Assembly: GCF_001299475.1 (NCBI RefSeq)
Contig: NZ_CYUJ01000003.1
Location: 376,409 to 440,408, forward strand
Direction: 5' to 3'
Origin: Neofamilia massiliensis
Lineage (GTDB): Bacteria > Bacillota > Clostridia > Tissierellales > Peptoniphilaceae
DNA length: 64,000 nucleotides
Notes under the pieces: generated by a model
Seen by the model: only the letters and a program-made list of their open reading frames with translations
Told to the model about the DNA's origin: nothing
The model's database searches: none
Shown: positions 7,263-19,696 of the stretch, in pieces
Numbering within the stretch: the stretch's first letter is position 1
Layout of the letters: each line of letters begins with the position of its first letter
Made by a program: the position numbers and the translations under genes

Positions 7263-8253
7263 AAATATGACTTTAATGGAATATATTTTATCGGAGCCAA
7301 GGAGGTTTTTCTTAACTGACCTAGGAACTAACGGCCTAAAATTTATAGGCAAAAAAGTCTATGAGGTCTACGAAAATCCAAACTTGCAACTTGAAATGGC
7401 AAAGAGATTAGATGAAGAATTTCCTGGAGACTTTGTATTCCCACTTAGTGATGGGAATATTATTAGTGAAACCCTGGGAGTAAAACTTTTAAAACCAGCC
7501 TATGACTTTCCTAGTCCCCTTGAACATAAAATTCTAACAATAGATGATGTTAGGGCCTTAAAGGTTCCAGATCCAAAAGTTGACGGCAGGATGCCAACAA
7601 ATTTAAAGTCTCAAAGACTAATTGCTGAGAGCATTGACAAGCCCCTATACGTTTCAATTTTTGGGCCCTTTACCCTAGCCGTTCAACTAGCAGGAGCCAC
7701 TCATCTTCTTAGAGAACTAATTAAAAACAAGGCCTTTGTCCTTGAGCTTTTAGATTTTACAACCAAGTGCGTGACCACCTATGCCCAAGCTGTTGTTGAA
7801 GCAGGGGTCAAGTACATGTCCATAGCAGAGCCTGCATCAGTTACCCTAAGTCCAGAGAACTTTGAAGACTTAGTTGTTCCTAGATTAAAACATGTCTACC
7901 AGTCAGTTGACTGTTGGAAGCAGCTTCATATTTGTGGCGACACTAGAAAGTTTCTTCCTATGATGATTGAAGCAGGACCTGATGCAATAAGTCTGGACCA
8001 AATTATGGACCTAAGCTGGGCTGGAAAAATTATGCCTAAGGACATGGTTATCGTAGGAAACATTGACCCTATTGATATAATTGGCAGGGGAAAAGTAAAA
8101 GACGTAGAGGCAGCAACCTATAAACTTTTAGAAGATATGAAGGCCTATCCTAACTACATGGTTGCCTTTGGCTGCAATGCTCCAAACGATTCACCTGACG
8201 AAAATATAAAAAAGGCCATTGAGCTTACAAAAAATTATAAGGTTAACTTTTAA
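7252..8253 (+). CDS. UroD-fold methylcobamide methyltransferase (MtaA/MtbA family)
   Basis: 333 residues, the usual length for MtaA/MtbA/CmuA-C-terminal enzymes. The zinc site is visible as H-x-C in QLHICGDT (about residue 225) and a later Cys in VAFGCNAPNDSP (about residue 303). These enzymes share the uroporphyrinogen decarboxylase barrel but move a methyl group between a corrinoid protein and a thiol or folate. It is not HemE: no other haem genes are here and the zinc ligands are kept. No substrate-specific first methyltransferase (MttB, MtaB, MtmB type) is in the window. Acceptor and donor are therefore unknown. The operon ends at the terminator just after the stop. Confidence 0.88.
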   Translation: MDFRNMTLMEYILSEPRRFFLTDLGTNGLKFIGKKVYEVYENPNLQLEMAKRLDEEFPGDFVFPLSDGNIISETLGVKLLKPAYDFPSPLEHKILTIDDVRALKVPDPKVDGRMPTNLKSQRLIAESIDKPLYVSIFGPFTLAVQLAGATHLLRELIKNKAFVLELLDFTTKCVTTYAQAVVEAGVKYMSIAEPASVTLSPENFEDLVVPRLKHVYQSVDCWKQLHICGDTRKFLPMMIEAGPDAISLDQIMDLSWAGKIMPKDMVIVGNIDPIDIIGRGKVKDVEAATYKLLEDMKAYPNYMVAFGCNAPNDSPDENIKKAIELTKNYKVNF

Positions 8254-8260
8254 AATATTT

Positions 8261-8300
8261 GAGCCAGCAGGATTTTAAATCTTGCCGGCTCTAATTTTTT
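8261..8300 (+). terminator. Terminator of the corrinoid operon
   Basis: GAGCCAGCAGGATTT pairs imperfectly with AAATCTTGCCGGCTC, followed by TAATTTTTTC. Confidence 0.88.
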
Positions 8301-8320
8301 CTTAAATTTTTAATCAAGTT

Positions 8321-8347
8321 AAAAAAGACCCAGAAAAATTCTGAGCC
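8321..8347 (-). terminator. Terminator of the V-ATPase operon
   Basis: On the minus strand GGCTCAGAA-TTT-TTCTGGGTC then TTTTTT, 38 bases after the ntpD stop. Confidence 0.85.
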
Positions 8348-8384
8348 TTTCTCTTGTCAAAGTCTAAATCCAAATTAATTAATT

Positions 8385-9044
8385 TTATTCAGCCTTTGCT
8401 ATTAGTTCTTTAGTTTTCATTAGTCGAGTGATAGTTTCCCTTTCACTTTCTTCTAGTCTCATTCTTATGGACTTAATTGTCTCTTCAAGGTCTGGTATAG
8501 TCCTATACTCTAAGGCATTTACCCTTCTCCTTGTTACTTCAATTTCATCAGCCATTAGTTGGCTAGTCTTTTCAATTTCTGCTAGCTTTAAAAGTTTGTC
8601 TAGAATTTCATCTAGACGCATAATGGCCTCGTCTAGTTCTGCGTTAGTATGAGTAAAACCGTAAGGATAAATTGAGGAAGATTGTTTGCCTTCTTCTATT
8701 TCAACTGCATTTTCCTTGACGAATTCCATTTGGGGAATGGCTACACTCATTACATTTTCTACATCTACATTTACATAAACTTTTTGTTTAGGCATAGAAA
8801 GTGCCAGCTCTAAAAAGTCTGGAATAGCTAGGGCTGATGCCATAGTAAAGTCTTTAAAAGATTGGGTAAGTTCATCTTCAACTTCCCTTCTTAGTTCTTC
8901 GTTTTGTCTAACTATTTCAATAAATCTTCTTACAAGCTCGTCTTGCTTGTCCTTTAAAAGTTTATGGCCTTTTTTTGCCGTCTGTAACTTTTTCTTAAGC
9001 TGAGACAGCTCCATTCTAGTAGGATTGACCTTTAATATTGCCAT
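8385..9044 (-). CDS. ntpD: V-type ATPase subunit D
   Basis: 219 residues, typical for the central-stalk subunit D. Starts [20 protein letters not shown], the conserved N-terminal helix, and ends with the long antiparallel C-terminal helix containing [19 protein letters not shown], a subunit D hallmark. It rotates inside the A3B3 head with subunit F and transmits torque to the K ring. Last gene of the nine-gene operon, ten bases after ntpB. Confidence 0.95.
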   Translation of the reverse strand: MAILKVNPTRMELSQLKKKLQTAKKGHKLLKDKQDELVRRFIEIVRQNEELRREVEDELTQSFKDFTMASALAIPDFLELALSMPKQKVYVNVDVENVMSVAIPQMEFVKENAVEIEEGKQSSSIYPYGFTHTNAELDEAIMRLDEILDKLLKLAEIEKTSQLMADEIEVTRRRVNALEYRTIPDLEETIKSIRMRLEESERETITRLMKTKELIAKAE

Positions 9045-9054
9045 AATATCCCAC

Positions 9055-10461
9055 CTATTCTTTGTCTTCTACTTTAGTTTTATCTGACTTCTTTAGTCCA
9101 ATATATTTTTCAATTAACCTGTCATCAATTCTCTTAAGCTCGTATCTTGGAAGTTTATCAAGTAACTCCCAGCCTAAGTCTAGGGTTTCTTCAATTGTCC
9201 TGTTGGTATAAAAACCTTGGCCTACATATCTTTCTTCAAACTCTTCTGCAAAGTTCATAAAGGCCTTGTCTGTATCTGATAGGGCTGACTCTCCAAGAAT
9301 TGTTGCCAGTTCTTTGGCTTGAACTCCTGAAGTGTAGGCTGCATAAATTTGGTTCATTGTGTCTGCATGGTCTTCCCTAGTTTTACCTTCGCCTATACCC
9401 TTGTCCTTTAGACGAGATAGGGATGGAGTTACATCAATTGGTGGAGAAATATTTCTCTTGTGTAATTCCTTGGAAAGTAAAATTTGGCCTTCGGTAATAT
9501 AGCCTGTAAGGTCGGGAATTGGATGAGTGATGTCATCTTCTGGCATTGTAAGAATTGGAATTTGGGTAATTGATCCTTCTCTGCCAACAATTCTTCCTGC
9601 TCTTTCATAAATTCCAGCTAGGTCAGTGTATAAATATCCTGGATAACCTCTACGGCCTGGAACTTCTTTTCTAGCTGCTGAAACTTCACGAAGGGCTTCT
9701 GCATAGTTGGTCATGTCAGTCATAATTACTAAAACGTGCATGCCCTTTTCAAAAGCCAAATACTCTGCAGTTGTCAGTGCCATTTTTGGAGTAGAAATTC
9801 TTTCGATGGCTGGGTCATCTGCCAGGTTAATAAATAGTACTGACTGGTCAATGGATCCGTGTTCATTAAAGTCATCAATAAAGAATTGGTACTCTTCAAA
9901 GGTTATTCCTAAAGCTGCAAATACAATGGCAAACTTTGAATCCTTGCCTAGTACCTTAGCCTGTCTAGCAATTTGGGCAGCTAAGTTATTGTGAGGCATA
10001 CCTGAGCCTGAGAATATTGGAAGTTTTTGTCCACGAACCAAGGTGTTAAGTCCGTCAATAACAGAAATTCCTGTTTGGATAAACTCATCAGGATAGTCTC
10101 TGGATACTGGGTTAATAGGAGTTCCGTTAACATCTAAATACTTGTCAGCAATAATGTTTGGGCCGCCGTCAATTGGATTGCCTAGGCCGTCAAAAACTCT
10201 ACCAATCATAGATTCAGAAACGCCAATTTCAAGTGGCTTGCCTAAAAATCTTGTTGAAGTTTCCTTTAGGTTTATACCAGAGGTTCCTTCATAAATTTGT
10301 ACTAGGGCTCTGTCTCTATCAACTTCAAGAACCCTGCCCCTTCTCTTTTCGCCAGTTTGTAGTCTAATGTCTACAAGTTCTTCAAACTTTATTCCTTCTA
10401 CACCTTCAACAACCATTAGAGGGCCTACTACTTCACTGGCTGTTTTATATTCTTTAAGCAT
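9055..10461 (-). CDS. ntpB: V-type ATPase non-catalytic subunit B
   Basis: 468 residues. Contains [20 protein letters not shown]-like sequence (here [17 protein letters not shown]), [18 protein letters not shown] in place of a Walker A loop, and [13 protein letters not shown], which are subunit B signatures. It alternates with subunit A in the soluble head and binds regulatory or structural nucleotide. The ATG lies inside the end of ntpA (8-base overlap), matching the 1:1 stoichiometry of A and B. Confidence 0.97.
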   Translation of the reverse strand: MLKEYKTASEVVGPLMVVEGVEGIKFEELVDIRLQTGEKRRGRVLEVDRDRALVQIYEGTSGINLKETSTRFLGKPLEIGVSESMIGRVFDGLGNPIDGGPNIIADKYLDVNGTPINPVSRDYPDEFIQTGISVIDGLNTLVRGQKLPIFSGSGMPHNNLAAQIARQAKVLGKDSKFAIVFAALGITFEEYQFFIDDFNEHGSIDQSVLFINLADDPAIERISTPKMALTTAEYLAFEKGMHVLVIMTDMTNYAEALREVSAARKEVPGRRGYPGYLYTDLAGIYERAGRIVGREGSITQIPILTMPEDDITHPIPDLTGYITEGQILLSKELHKRNISPPIDVTPSLSRLKDKGIGEGKTREDHADTMNQIYAAYTSGVQAKELATILGESALSDTDKAFMNFAEEFEERYVGQGFYTNRTIEETLDLGWELLDKLPRYELKRIDDRLIEKYIGLKKSDKTKVEDKE

Positions 10462-12232
10462 CTAGGACCCCTCCTTCTTCTATTAGTTTTTCAACTTGGT
10501 CTTTTAGTTCTTCTCTAATTTTTTTAATTTCTTCTGCTGCTGTATCGTTATTAATATATTTCATTCTTGCAATTTTTTCACGAATGTCTAAGTTTAATAA
10601 CTCTTTCATATAGATTTTTGCATCTAAAGCCTTAAGTCCCATGTCATAAAAGTCTAAAATTGTTCCTAGCATTTGATTTTGCTTGTCAATTGGACAGTAG
10701 GTATCAATTTCGTGGAAGGAGTTTTGTTGCAAAAAGTCTTCTCTAATCATTTTAGAAACTTCAAGCTTAAGTTGGTCTTGGTCTGAAAGTGAATCAGCAC
10801 CAACTAGTTTTACAATTTCTTGTAGGCCAGATTCATCTTGAAGTAGTTGCATGGCCTTAATTCTATTTTTAGAAAAGTCATCTCCCTCTAAGTTGTCAAA
10901 GTACTTGTCCATTTTATCTTGGTATAGGGAATAAGACTCTATCCAGTTAATAGCTGGGAAGTGACGAGCATAAGATAAGGCATAGTCTAAGCCCCAGAAG
11001 ACCTTAACTATACGAAGGGTGGCTTGGGTAACTGGTTCAGAAAGGTCTCCACCTGGAGGTGAAACTGCTCCAATTGTTGTAAGCGCTCCTTCTCTGCCTT
11101 CTTTTCCTAAAGATATAACCCTACCAGCTCTTTCATAAAACTCTGCAGCCCTGGATCCTAAATATGCAGGGTAACCTTCGTCACCAGGCATTTCTTCTAG
11201 ACGACCTGACATTTCTCTAAGGGCCTCTGCCCATCTTGATGTTGAGTCGGCAAAAAGTGCTACAGAATATCCCATGTCTCTAAAGTATTCAGCTATAGTA
11301 ATTCCTGTATAAATTGAGGCCTCCCTAGCTGCTACTGGCATGTTAGATGTATTGGCAATTAAAACTGTCCTCTTCATTAGAGACTCTCCAGTTTGAGGGT
11401 CAATAAGTTCTGGGAACTCGTTTAGTACGTCAGTCATTTCGTTGCCACGTTCGCCACAGCCAACATAAATTACAATTTGGGCATCAGAATATTTTGCCAG
11501 CTGATGTTGGATAACTGTCTTTCCAGATCCGAAAGGTCCTGGTATTGCTGCAGTTCCTCCCTTGGCTACTGGGAAAAATGTATCTATAACCCTTTGACCT
11601 GTAACTAAAGGTTTTTTTGGGTCTAGTTTTCTCGCATAAGGTCTGCCCTTTCTAACTGGCCACCTTTGCATTAGAGAAAATTCTTCTTCTTTGCCGCTTT
11701 CGTCTTTTAAAACATAAACTGTATCATCTACATGATAAGTTCCTGAATTTATTTTTGTAATAGTTCCGCTCTTTCCAGGTGGAACCATAATTTGGTGTTT
11801 TACTATAGTAGTTTCTTGAACAAAACCAAGAATGTCACCTTGGCCTACTTTGTCGCCTACCTTTGCAGTAGCTTCAAAGTCCCAAGTCTTTTTTCTATCT
11901 AGTGATGGAACAATAACTCCCCTAGTAAGAAAGTCTCCTGCTTCTTGTCTCAAGTGTTCTAGAGGTCTTTGAATTCCATCAAACATACCTTCAATCATTC
12001 CAGGTCCAAGTTCAACTGATAGGGGCATTCCTGTAGTATAAACTGGTTCTCCTGGTCCAATTCCAGTAGTTTCTTCATATACTTGAATTGAGGCCTTGTC
12101 GCCTCTCATCTCAATTATTTCTCCAATAAGTCTGTCTTCTGAAACTTCGACAACGTCATAGACATTGGCTTCGCTCATACCAACAGCTTCAACTAAAGGT
12201 CCTGAAACCTTTACTATTGTTCCTGTATTCAA
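10454..12232 (-). CDS. ntpA: V-type ATPase catalytic subunit A
   Basis: 592 residues. Walker A is [14 protein letters not shown] (about residue 230), and the non-homologous insertion typical of A subunits (residues about 115-190) is present, separating it from F-type beta. [17 protein letters not shown] and [21 protein letters not shown] are catalytic-subunit signatures. It hydrolyses ATP to drive ion transport (or the reverse). Sits between ntpF and ntpB. Confidence 0.98.
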   Translation of the reverse strand: MNTGTIVKVSGPLVEAVGMSEANVYDVVEVSEDRLIGEIIEMRGDKASIQVYEETTGIGPGEPVYTTGMPLSVELGPGMIEGMFDGIQRPLEHLRQEAGDFLTRGVIVPSLDRKKTWDFEATAKVGDKVGQGDILGFVQETTIVKHQIMVPPGKSGTITKINSGTYHVDDTVYVLKDESGKEEEFSLMQRWPVRKGRPYARKLDPKKPLVTGQRVIDTFFPVAKGGTAAIPGPFGSGKTVIQHQLAKYSDAQIVIYVGCGERGNEMTDVLNEFPELIDPQTGESLMKRTVLIANTSNMPVAAREASIYTGITIAEYFRDMGYSVALFADSTSRWAEALREMSGRLEEMPGDEGYPAYLGSRAAEFYERAGRVISLGKEGREGALTTIGAVSPPGGDLSEPVTQATLRIVKVFWGLDYALSYARHFPAINWIESYSLYQDKMDKYFDNLEGDDFSKNRIKAMQLLQDESGLQEIVKLVGADSLSDQDQLKLEVSKMIREDFLQQNSFHEIDTYCPIDKQNQMLGTILDFYDMGLKALDAKIYMKELLNLDIREKIARMKYINNDTAAEEIKKIREELKDQVEKLIEEGGVLDA

Positions 12233-12248
12233 TAATAGTCCTCACTTT

Positions 12249-12563
12249 CTATAAAATGTTGGAACCTAAGGCTTTTTCAACATTTTTACTTATCCTGTCT
12301 AGGCCAATATTTAAAGATCCAGCATTAGATGGAATCATAATAATGGCAGGATTTGGCTCATGGTCATAGCGATTAATAGTTTCCATGGCCCTCTTTGCCA
12401 TTTGTTCAGTAATAAAAATAACTCCATAGTTTTCCTTGGCTAGTCTTTCTATAGTCTTTCTGATTTCAATATCTGCTTCAGGAATAAAAACATTAAGTCC
12501 TAAGGCCCTAAAACCTAGAACAGAATCCTTGTCGCCTATAACAGCAATTTTTTGTTTATGCAA
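12249..12563 (-). CDS. ntpF: V-type ATPase subunit F
   Basis: 104 residues. Starts [24 protein letters not shown], the conserved GDxDtvxGFRLaG signature, with a small Rossmann-like fold ([11 protein letters not shown]). It binds subunit D in the rotor stalk. The start overlaps the end of ntpC by 8 bases. Confidence 0.94.
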   Translation of the reverse strand: MHKQKIAVIGDKDSVLGFRALGLNVFIPEADIEIRKTIERLAKENYGVIFITEQMAKRAMETINRYDHEPNPAIIMIPSNAGSLNIGLDRISKNVEKALGSNIL

Positions 12564-13557
12564 TCAATTCACCTGTCCTTTCTCTAATTTGCTCAGGAGT
12601 CATTTGGTTAATTTTTCCTACAGCAATAGTTCGAATCATTTGGACTTCTCTTTCCTTGCGCAACATATATGAATATAAGACCTCAGGGCCATAGGTTATC
12701 TTTAGACCCTTTAATGTATTTTCATCAATATACTCAAAGACCTTTTGTCTAATGTGAAGAAGTTTTCCATCTTCCATGGTGGCCTTTAAACCTTGGTCTA
12801 AAAATTTGTAAATATCATAAGGCTTAAAAACTTCAATTAGGTCTTCAGTATTTTCATAATAATACCTAGAATAAAGGTCTGCTGGAATGTTGCCTCCCTT
12901 AATCATAAAGTCAGCTACACAGTTGACCCTGTGGTTTTGTTTTTTCCCTCTAACTGTCATATTGATATTTTGACTGTCAATTCGGTTTCTAACCATAAAC
13001 TTTATATAGTCAGACCCAAGCTTTTCAGAAAGTTCGCTGGCATATTCACTGTGCCAGGTATCTAAAGTCATATCTAGTCTTTGAGGGTCTTTGCTTTCTT
13101 CATATTCATCAAGGGCAGCATTTATTGCAGCCTTAAACTTATAGTCCTTAGTTGCCCTGCCGTTTTCCTTTAAATCTTCTAAAAGTTCTAAATAGTTATA
13201 ATCAGAAATTGGTATTAGAAGATCTGTTAGGTCTTGGTCTAATAAATAAGATTTAATAATGACTTTTAAGTTGTGGAAAATATACTTAGAAGCTAAAATT
13301 TCTACAACCTCTCTATCCTTGGCCATTTTAAAAAATTCCTTGTACATAGTTGAAAGTCTGTCATTTAAAGCCTTATCAAACTTTGTCCTTTGACCTACTA
13401 GGTCAGCCAAATCAGCATAAGAAGTTTCAGCAAGAACTCTTTTAAAGTCTTGAAGATCTTCAGAGTCAATTAACTTATTAAAGGTCTGAATATCTATAAG
13501 CCTTTTTTCATAAACTCTAACAGTTGCAGAATTTTGAATATAGTCTTCTCTGTTCAA
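12556..13557 (-). CDS. ntpC: V-type ATPase subunit C (d-type)
   Basis: 333 residues, normal for the funnel-shaped NtpC/AtpC subunit that sits on the K ring and grips the D/F stalk. The repeated helical pattern with [26 protein letters not shown]-like [10 protein letters not shown] and late [15 protein letters not shown] fits. No transmembrane helix. Preceded by ntpE with a 15-base gap and an AGGAGGT site. Confidence 0.9.
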   Translation of the reverse strand: MNREDYIQNSATVRVYEKRLIDIQTFNKLIDSEDLQDFKRVLAETSYADLADLVGQRTKFDKALNDRLSTMYKEFFKMAKDREVVEILASKYIFHNLKVIIKSYLLDQDLTDLLIPISDYNYLELLEDLKENGRATKDYKFKAAINAALDEYEESKDPQRLDMTLDTWHSEYASELSEKLGSDYIKFMVRNRIDSQNINMTVRGKKQNHRVNCVADFMIKGGNIPADLYSRYYYENTEDLIEVFKPYDIYKFLDQGLKATMEDGKLLHIRQKVFEYIDENTLKGLKITYGPEVLYSYMLRKEREVQMIRTIAVGKINQMTPEQIRERTGELIA

Positions 13558-13572
13558 AGCTTACCTCCTATC

Positions 13573-14124
13573 TTATTTGGTCAAAAATTTTATTAGTTCA
13601 GGTCCAATTTCATTTCTACAATCATTTAAAATATCTTCGTATTTAAAATTATAGTCCATCTTTTCTTTAGCTAGGACAAAACCATTTTCTACAAAATTTT
13701 CTTCGTCTATTTTTACCTTTAAATTAGAATTTTTTACTGCATTTAATCTTGACTTTGGCAGCCTAAGAGTTAAATCATCTGATCCAATTTTTTCTATGGC
13801 AGCCTTAACTTCTTCTATAAATTCTTCGTCAGAAATATTATTAAGTCTATCTAAAGTAAAATCAAAGACTCTGTCTATAAGATTTTGTCTTTCTTTAAGT
13901 CTTTGGTCTCTAATTCTAATTCCTACATTTTCTAATATTCTCTTATAAATAACATCTGCCTTATTATTTGCATCAGCTAGAATTTTTTCTTTTTCTGCAT
14001 TGGCCTCACTAAGGATTTTGTCCTTTACTTCAAAAGCCTTGGTCTTGCCATCAAATTCAATGGCCTTAATTTGCTCCTCAGCTTCTGTTTGGATTTTATT
14101 TATAATATTGTCTATATTTGACAT
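13573..14124 (-). CDS. ntpE: V-type ATPase subunit E
   Basis: 183 residues. The N-terminal half is a long charged helix (INKIQTEAEEQIKAIEF, then AEKEKILADANNKADVI) and the C-terminal half is globular, the usual architecture of peripheral-stalk subunit E. It forms the stator with subunit H/G (16565-16876) and links subunit I to the head. Confidence 0.9.
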   Translation of the reverse strand: MSNIDNIINKIQTEAEEQIKAIEFDGKTKAFEVKDKILSEANAEKEKILADANNKADVIYKRILENVGIRIRDQRLKERQNLIDRVFDFTLDRLNNISDEEFIEEVKAAIEKIGSDDLTLRLPKSRLNAVKNSNLKVKIDEENFVENGFVLAKEKMDYNFKYEDILNDCRNEIGPELIKFLTK

Positions 14125-14138
14125 CTACATCAATTCCT

Positions 14139-16563
<2,425 letters not shown>

Positions 16564-16564
16564 A

Positions 16565-16876
16565 TCAAATCACTATCCTTTCTAATACAAAATCAACTGC
16601 TTCTTGAAGCTTTTTATCGCTTAAGTTTTTTAGTTGAGAAAATTCAAGTTCCCCTTCTGCTAAACGCCTGTCAGATTCCATTTCGGCTTCTGCCTTTTTT
16701 CTTTCAACTATATTTTTTGCTTCATTTTTAGCCTGGTCAATAATTTCCCTAGACTCAAATTCAGCTTCATCTCTAGTTATTTTATAAAGGTCGCTGGCGT
16801 TTTTTTCTGCTTCTTTAATTTGTCTTTCTAAACCATCTTCTAACTCTCTTATTCTATTTATTGAATCAATAATCAA
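16565..16876 (-). CDS. ntpH: V-type ATPase subunit H/G (peripheral stalk)
   Basis: 103 residues if started at TTG 16876, which has GGGAGGTG seven bases upstream; a longer reading from TTG 16909 would translate through the ribosome site. Nearly all charged helix (DGLERQIKEAEKNASDLYKI, then RKKAEAEMESDRRLAEGELE), the coiled-coil partner of subunit E. First gene of the ATPase operon. Its start is only 51 bases from the end of the MocR gene; a TATAAA in that gap could be a -10 box but no good -35 is visible. Confidence 0.85.
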   Translation of the reverse strand: MIIDSINRIRELEDGLERQIKEAEKNASDLYKITRDEAEFESREIIDQAKNEAKNIVERKKAEAEMESDRRLAEGELEFSQLKNLSDKKLQEAVDFVLERIVI

Positions 16877-16927
16877 TGACTCACCTCCCAAAAAGAAAAG
16901 TTTTAACAACTAAATTTATAAGTAAAA

Positions 16928-18313
16928 CTAGAGGACTTTAAAAAATTCATCTAAGCCCTTGTTAAGACTAGCAGTATTTAAGTTTCCAAAACCAAAGAGG
17001 AATTTCCCTGAGGATTTTTCCTTGGAGTTTTTGCTATAATAAGCTGCTAGCGGATAGATTTCGATGCCGCTTTTTTTGCAAAGGCTTTCAATTTCAAAAT
17101 CATCCTTTTTAGTTTTAACTTCCACTACTATATGAATACCCGAATCTGCCCCAGATATATCTAAAACTTGGGGATAGGCCTTTAATTTTTCAATTAAGGC
17201 CTCTCTCTTTTTCTTATAATTTCTCCTCATTCTATTTAAGTGCCTTTGAAAGTAACCCTCTTCTAAAAACTTGGTCATAACAAGTTGGTTAATGGCAGGC
17301 ACTGGACAAATAAAAAATGGAAAGTTCACCCTTAAGTCTTCCATAAGTTTGTCTGGAAGAATCATATAAGAAACTCTCATAGACGGAGCCAGAGATTTTG
17401 AAAAAGATCCCATATAAATAACCCGGTCCTTGGCATCAAGTTTTTTTATTGGATCAATAGGCCTACCAACATAGCGAAACTCTGTATCATAATCATCTTC
17501 AATTATATAGCGGTTGTCTTTTGAAGATGCCCACTTTAATAGGTCCAGCCTTTTAGAAATTGGCATAATTGATCCAGTGGGAAATTGGTGGGATGGAGTT
17601 ATAGTTAAAATATTGGCCCCAGAATTTTTTAAATTTTCTAGGGAGACTCCATCACCTTCAACTTTAATAGGCTTGCAAGAAAAGCCTCTTGATAAAATCA
17701 TTTCAGGCAAAATATCATAGCCTGGATTTTCAACTGCAAAGACACTGTCCTTAGAAAAAATATAAAAGAGCATTTCATAAAGATATTCCATACCAGATGA
17801 AATAACTATGTTTTCTGCTTTTACATTTAAAGACCTAGAATCATTTAAGTACTTGCTTATAGCCATTCTAAAATTCCACTTGCCAAGGGGGTCTGACTGA
17901 CTAATTACATCCTTAGCTCCTGAGTCAATAACCTCTTTAAAGATTTTAGAAAAAGTATAGTATGGAAATTTTTCTTCGTCTATTGAATAGGGAGAAAAAT
18001 CGTAGAGAATTTCTTTTGTCTCTTCTCTTTCTTTCTCTACTTCTACCTTGTCTTCTTGGTAAGAACTAGGATAAAAGTTATTTAACTGTTCTACAAAGTA
18101 ACCAGACCTTTCCACTGCTAAAATAAATCCTTCTTCTTCTAAAAGATAATAGGCTTTTGAAATCGTATTCAAACTAAGGCCAAGTTTATCAGCTAAATTT
18201 CTCTTTGATGGCAGCCTGTCTCCACTTTTGAAATGACCTGAGACAATTTTTTCTTTAAAGTACTCATAGATCTGCAAGTAAAGGGCTGCTTTTGAGTTTT
18301 GATCTATAATCAA
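16928..18313 (-). CDS. MocR/GntR-aminotransferase fusion regulator
   Basis: 461 residues. Residues 1-75 are a GntR winged helix (YEYFKEKIVSGHFKSGDRLPSKR region, then LAD KLGLSLNTISKAYYLLEEEG); residues about 105-461 are a fold-type I aminotransferase domain with the PLP lysine in MGSFSKSLAPSMRVSY. Such PdxR-type proteins sense PLP and often an amino compound. No pdxST or transporter target lies next to it; instead it ends 51 bases before the V-ATPase operon on the same strand without a terminator, so read-through or regulation of the ATPase is possible. Target unknown. Confidence 0.9.
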   Translation of the reverse strand: MIIDQNSKAALYLQIYEYFKEKIVSGHFKSGDRLPSKRNLADKLGLSLNTISKAYYLLEEEGFILAVERSGYFVEQLNNFYPSSYQEDKVEVEKEREETKEILYDFSPYSIDEEKFPYYTFSKIFKEVIDSGAKDVISQSDPLGKWNFRMAISKYLNDSRSLNVKAENIVISSGMEYLYEMLFYIFSKDSVFAVENPGYDILPEMILSRGFSCKPIKVEGDGVSLENLKNSGANILTITPSHQFPTGSIMPISKRLDLLKWASSKDNRYIIEDDYDTEFRYVGRPIDPIKKLDAKDRVIYMGSFSKSLAPSMRVSYMILPDKLMEDLRVNFPFFICPVPAINQLVMTKFLEEGYFQRHLNRMRRNYKKKREALIEKLKAYPQVLDISGADSGIHIVVEVKTKKDDFEIESLCKKSGIEIYPLAAYYSKNSKEKSSGKFLFGFGNLNTASLNKGLDEFFKVL

Positions 18314-18450
18314 ACAATCAACTCCGTATATTCATATATATACATATTTTATCATTTATAGCAGGTTTTTACAATTAAGGACTATTAATTAAATATTTAT
18401 TTTATTTGTTTAAAAATGTCTTTTAAAACTTATTTTTAATTTATCCCATG

Positions 18451-18484
18451 AAAAAAAGACAGATGATTTTTTCACCTGTCTTTT
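18451..18484 (-). terminator. Terminator after the parvulin gene
   Basis: On the minus strand AAGACAG-(12-base loop)-CTGTCTT followed by TTTTTC. Confidence 0.85.
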
Positions 18485-18490
18485 AAGCTC

Positions 18491-19246
18491 TTATTTATAA
18501 AGATTGTCGTCTACAATTTCTGGTTTGTATTCTTTATTAAGCTCGTCGATTTTTTCTAAATAAGCTTGTTGTTGTTTTAGTCTTAGGGCTTCTGCTCTTA
18601 CTTCATTGTAAACGTCTTTTAATTCTGTCTCAGCCTTAGAGTTTTTCTTGTTTAGTCTAATAATATGGTAGCCAAATTGAGTTTTGACTGGCTTTGAAAT
18701 TTGTTTTTCTTCTAGGGCAAAGGCTGCTTCTTCAAATTCTTTTACCATTTGGCCTCTACCAAATTCTCCTAAAGCTCCACCTGCGTCCTTTGATGGACAA
18801 GTTGAATATTCTCTAGCCGCGTCTTCGAAGTTCTTTCCTTCTTCGATTTCTTTTTTAATTTCTTCAGCTTTTTCTTTACTGTCAACTAAAATGTGAGAAG
18901 CGTCAATTGTATCTTTTGCAAAGACATCTTTGTTTTCTTCAAAGACTTTTTTAATTTCGTCTTCACTTACTTCAAGGTTGCCAATAACTTTTGTAAAGGC
19001 ATAGTTTTTTAGTAGTGAGTCTTTTGTCTCTTCTAAAACTCTTAAAAATTCTTCGTCTTGGTCTAGTTTATTTTTCTTTGCATCAAGTAGTAGTAGTTCT
19101 TGGTTGACCATTTCTTTTACTATTGCCTTAATTCCATCTTCTGATTGGAATTGCATGGCAACTTGTGGGCCAATTTCTTCTATAAATTTAACTACGTCGT
19201 CTTGAGTTATTTCTTTGTCTCCAATTTTTGCTACTAATTTGCTCAT
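18491..19246 (-). CDS. Parvulin-type peptidylprolyl isomerase, cytosolic form
   Basis: 251 residues. An N-terminal SurA/trigger-like helical part (residues 1-110) is followed by a rotamase domain (about 115-215) with DASHILVDSKEKAEEI, YSTCPSKDAGGALGEFGRGQMV and KTQFGYHIIRL, all parvulin signatures. It starts MSKLVAKIGDKEIT with no signal peptide or lipobox, so it should act in the cytoplasm, unlike PrsA. It catalyses prolyl cis-trans isomerisation and may act as a chaperone. Clear AGGAGG start site; monocistronic with a terminator. Confidence 0.9.
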   Translation of the reverse strand: MSKLVAKIGDKEITQDDVVKFIEEIGPQVAMQFQSEDGIKAIVKEMVNQELLLLDAKKNKLDQDEEFLRVLEETKDSLLKNYAFTKVIGNLEVSEDEIKKVFEENKDVFAKDTIDASHILVDSKEKAEEIKKEIEEGKNFEDAAREYSTCPSKDAGGALGEFGRGQMVKEFEEAAFALEEKQISKPVKTQFGYHIIRLNKKNSKAETELKDVYNEVRAEALRLKQQQAYLEKIDELNKEYKPEIVDDNLYK

Positions 19247-19265
19247 TTAATCCTCCCTTTTCTTA

Positions 19266-19295
19266 TAAAAAAACCTCTTAATATAAAGAGGTTTT
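19266..19295 (-). terminator. Terminator of the cold-shock gene
   Basis: On the minus strand AAACCTCTT-TATAT-AAGAGGTTT followed by a T run, seven bases after the csp stop. Confidence 0.88.
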
Positions 19296-19301
19296 AGTCT
19301 A

Positions 19302-19499
19302 TTAGATAATTTCTATATTTGCTGCTTGTGGTCCTTTTTCACCATCAACAAGTTCAAATGAAACTTCTTGTCCTTCTGAAAGGGTTTTAAAGCCTTCGAT
19401 GTTGATTTGTGAAAAGTGTGCAAATACATCTGTACCATCTTCACTTGTAATAAAGCCGTATCCTTTTTCTGGACTAAACCATTTTACTTTTCCGTTCAT
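19302..19499 (-). CDS. Cold-shock protein (CspA family)
   Basis: 65 residues. [17 protein letters not shown] carries RNP1 (KGYGFI) and DVFAHFSQI carries RNP2, the single-stranded nucleic acid-binding motifs of the OB fold. An RNA chaperone. A strong GGAGG precedes the ATG. The leader is long: at least 60-150 bases upstream carry no gene and include a CAAGG/CCTTG hairpin (19530-19545), consistent with the thermo-responsive leaders of csp genes, though the structure was not computed. Confidence 0.95.
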   Translation of the reverse strand: MNGKVKWFSPEKGYGFITSEDGTDVFAHFSQINIEGFKTLSEGQEVSFELVDGEKGPQAANIEII

Positions 19500-19696
19500 T
19501 CTTCTACCTCCGAAATTTTTTGTGAATTAACAAGGCTCAACCTTGTTTCTTTAACCTACAATAATACGAAAAAATCCCGATAAGTTTTATACTAAAAGAA
19601 TTCACTACCGTAATACTTGATTAAAGCTTTCTAAAATAGAATACCATTGTAGCCTTTAAAAATCAAGAGCTATTTCTCATAAAGCCTTCTTTGTCT

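Noticed and set aside
7252-8253. Uroporphyrinogen decarboxylase HemE
   Set aside because: The H-x-C...C zinc ligands and corrinoid neighbours fit the methyltransferase branch of the fold; no haem genes are adjacent.
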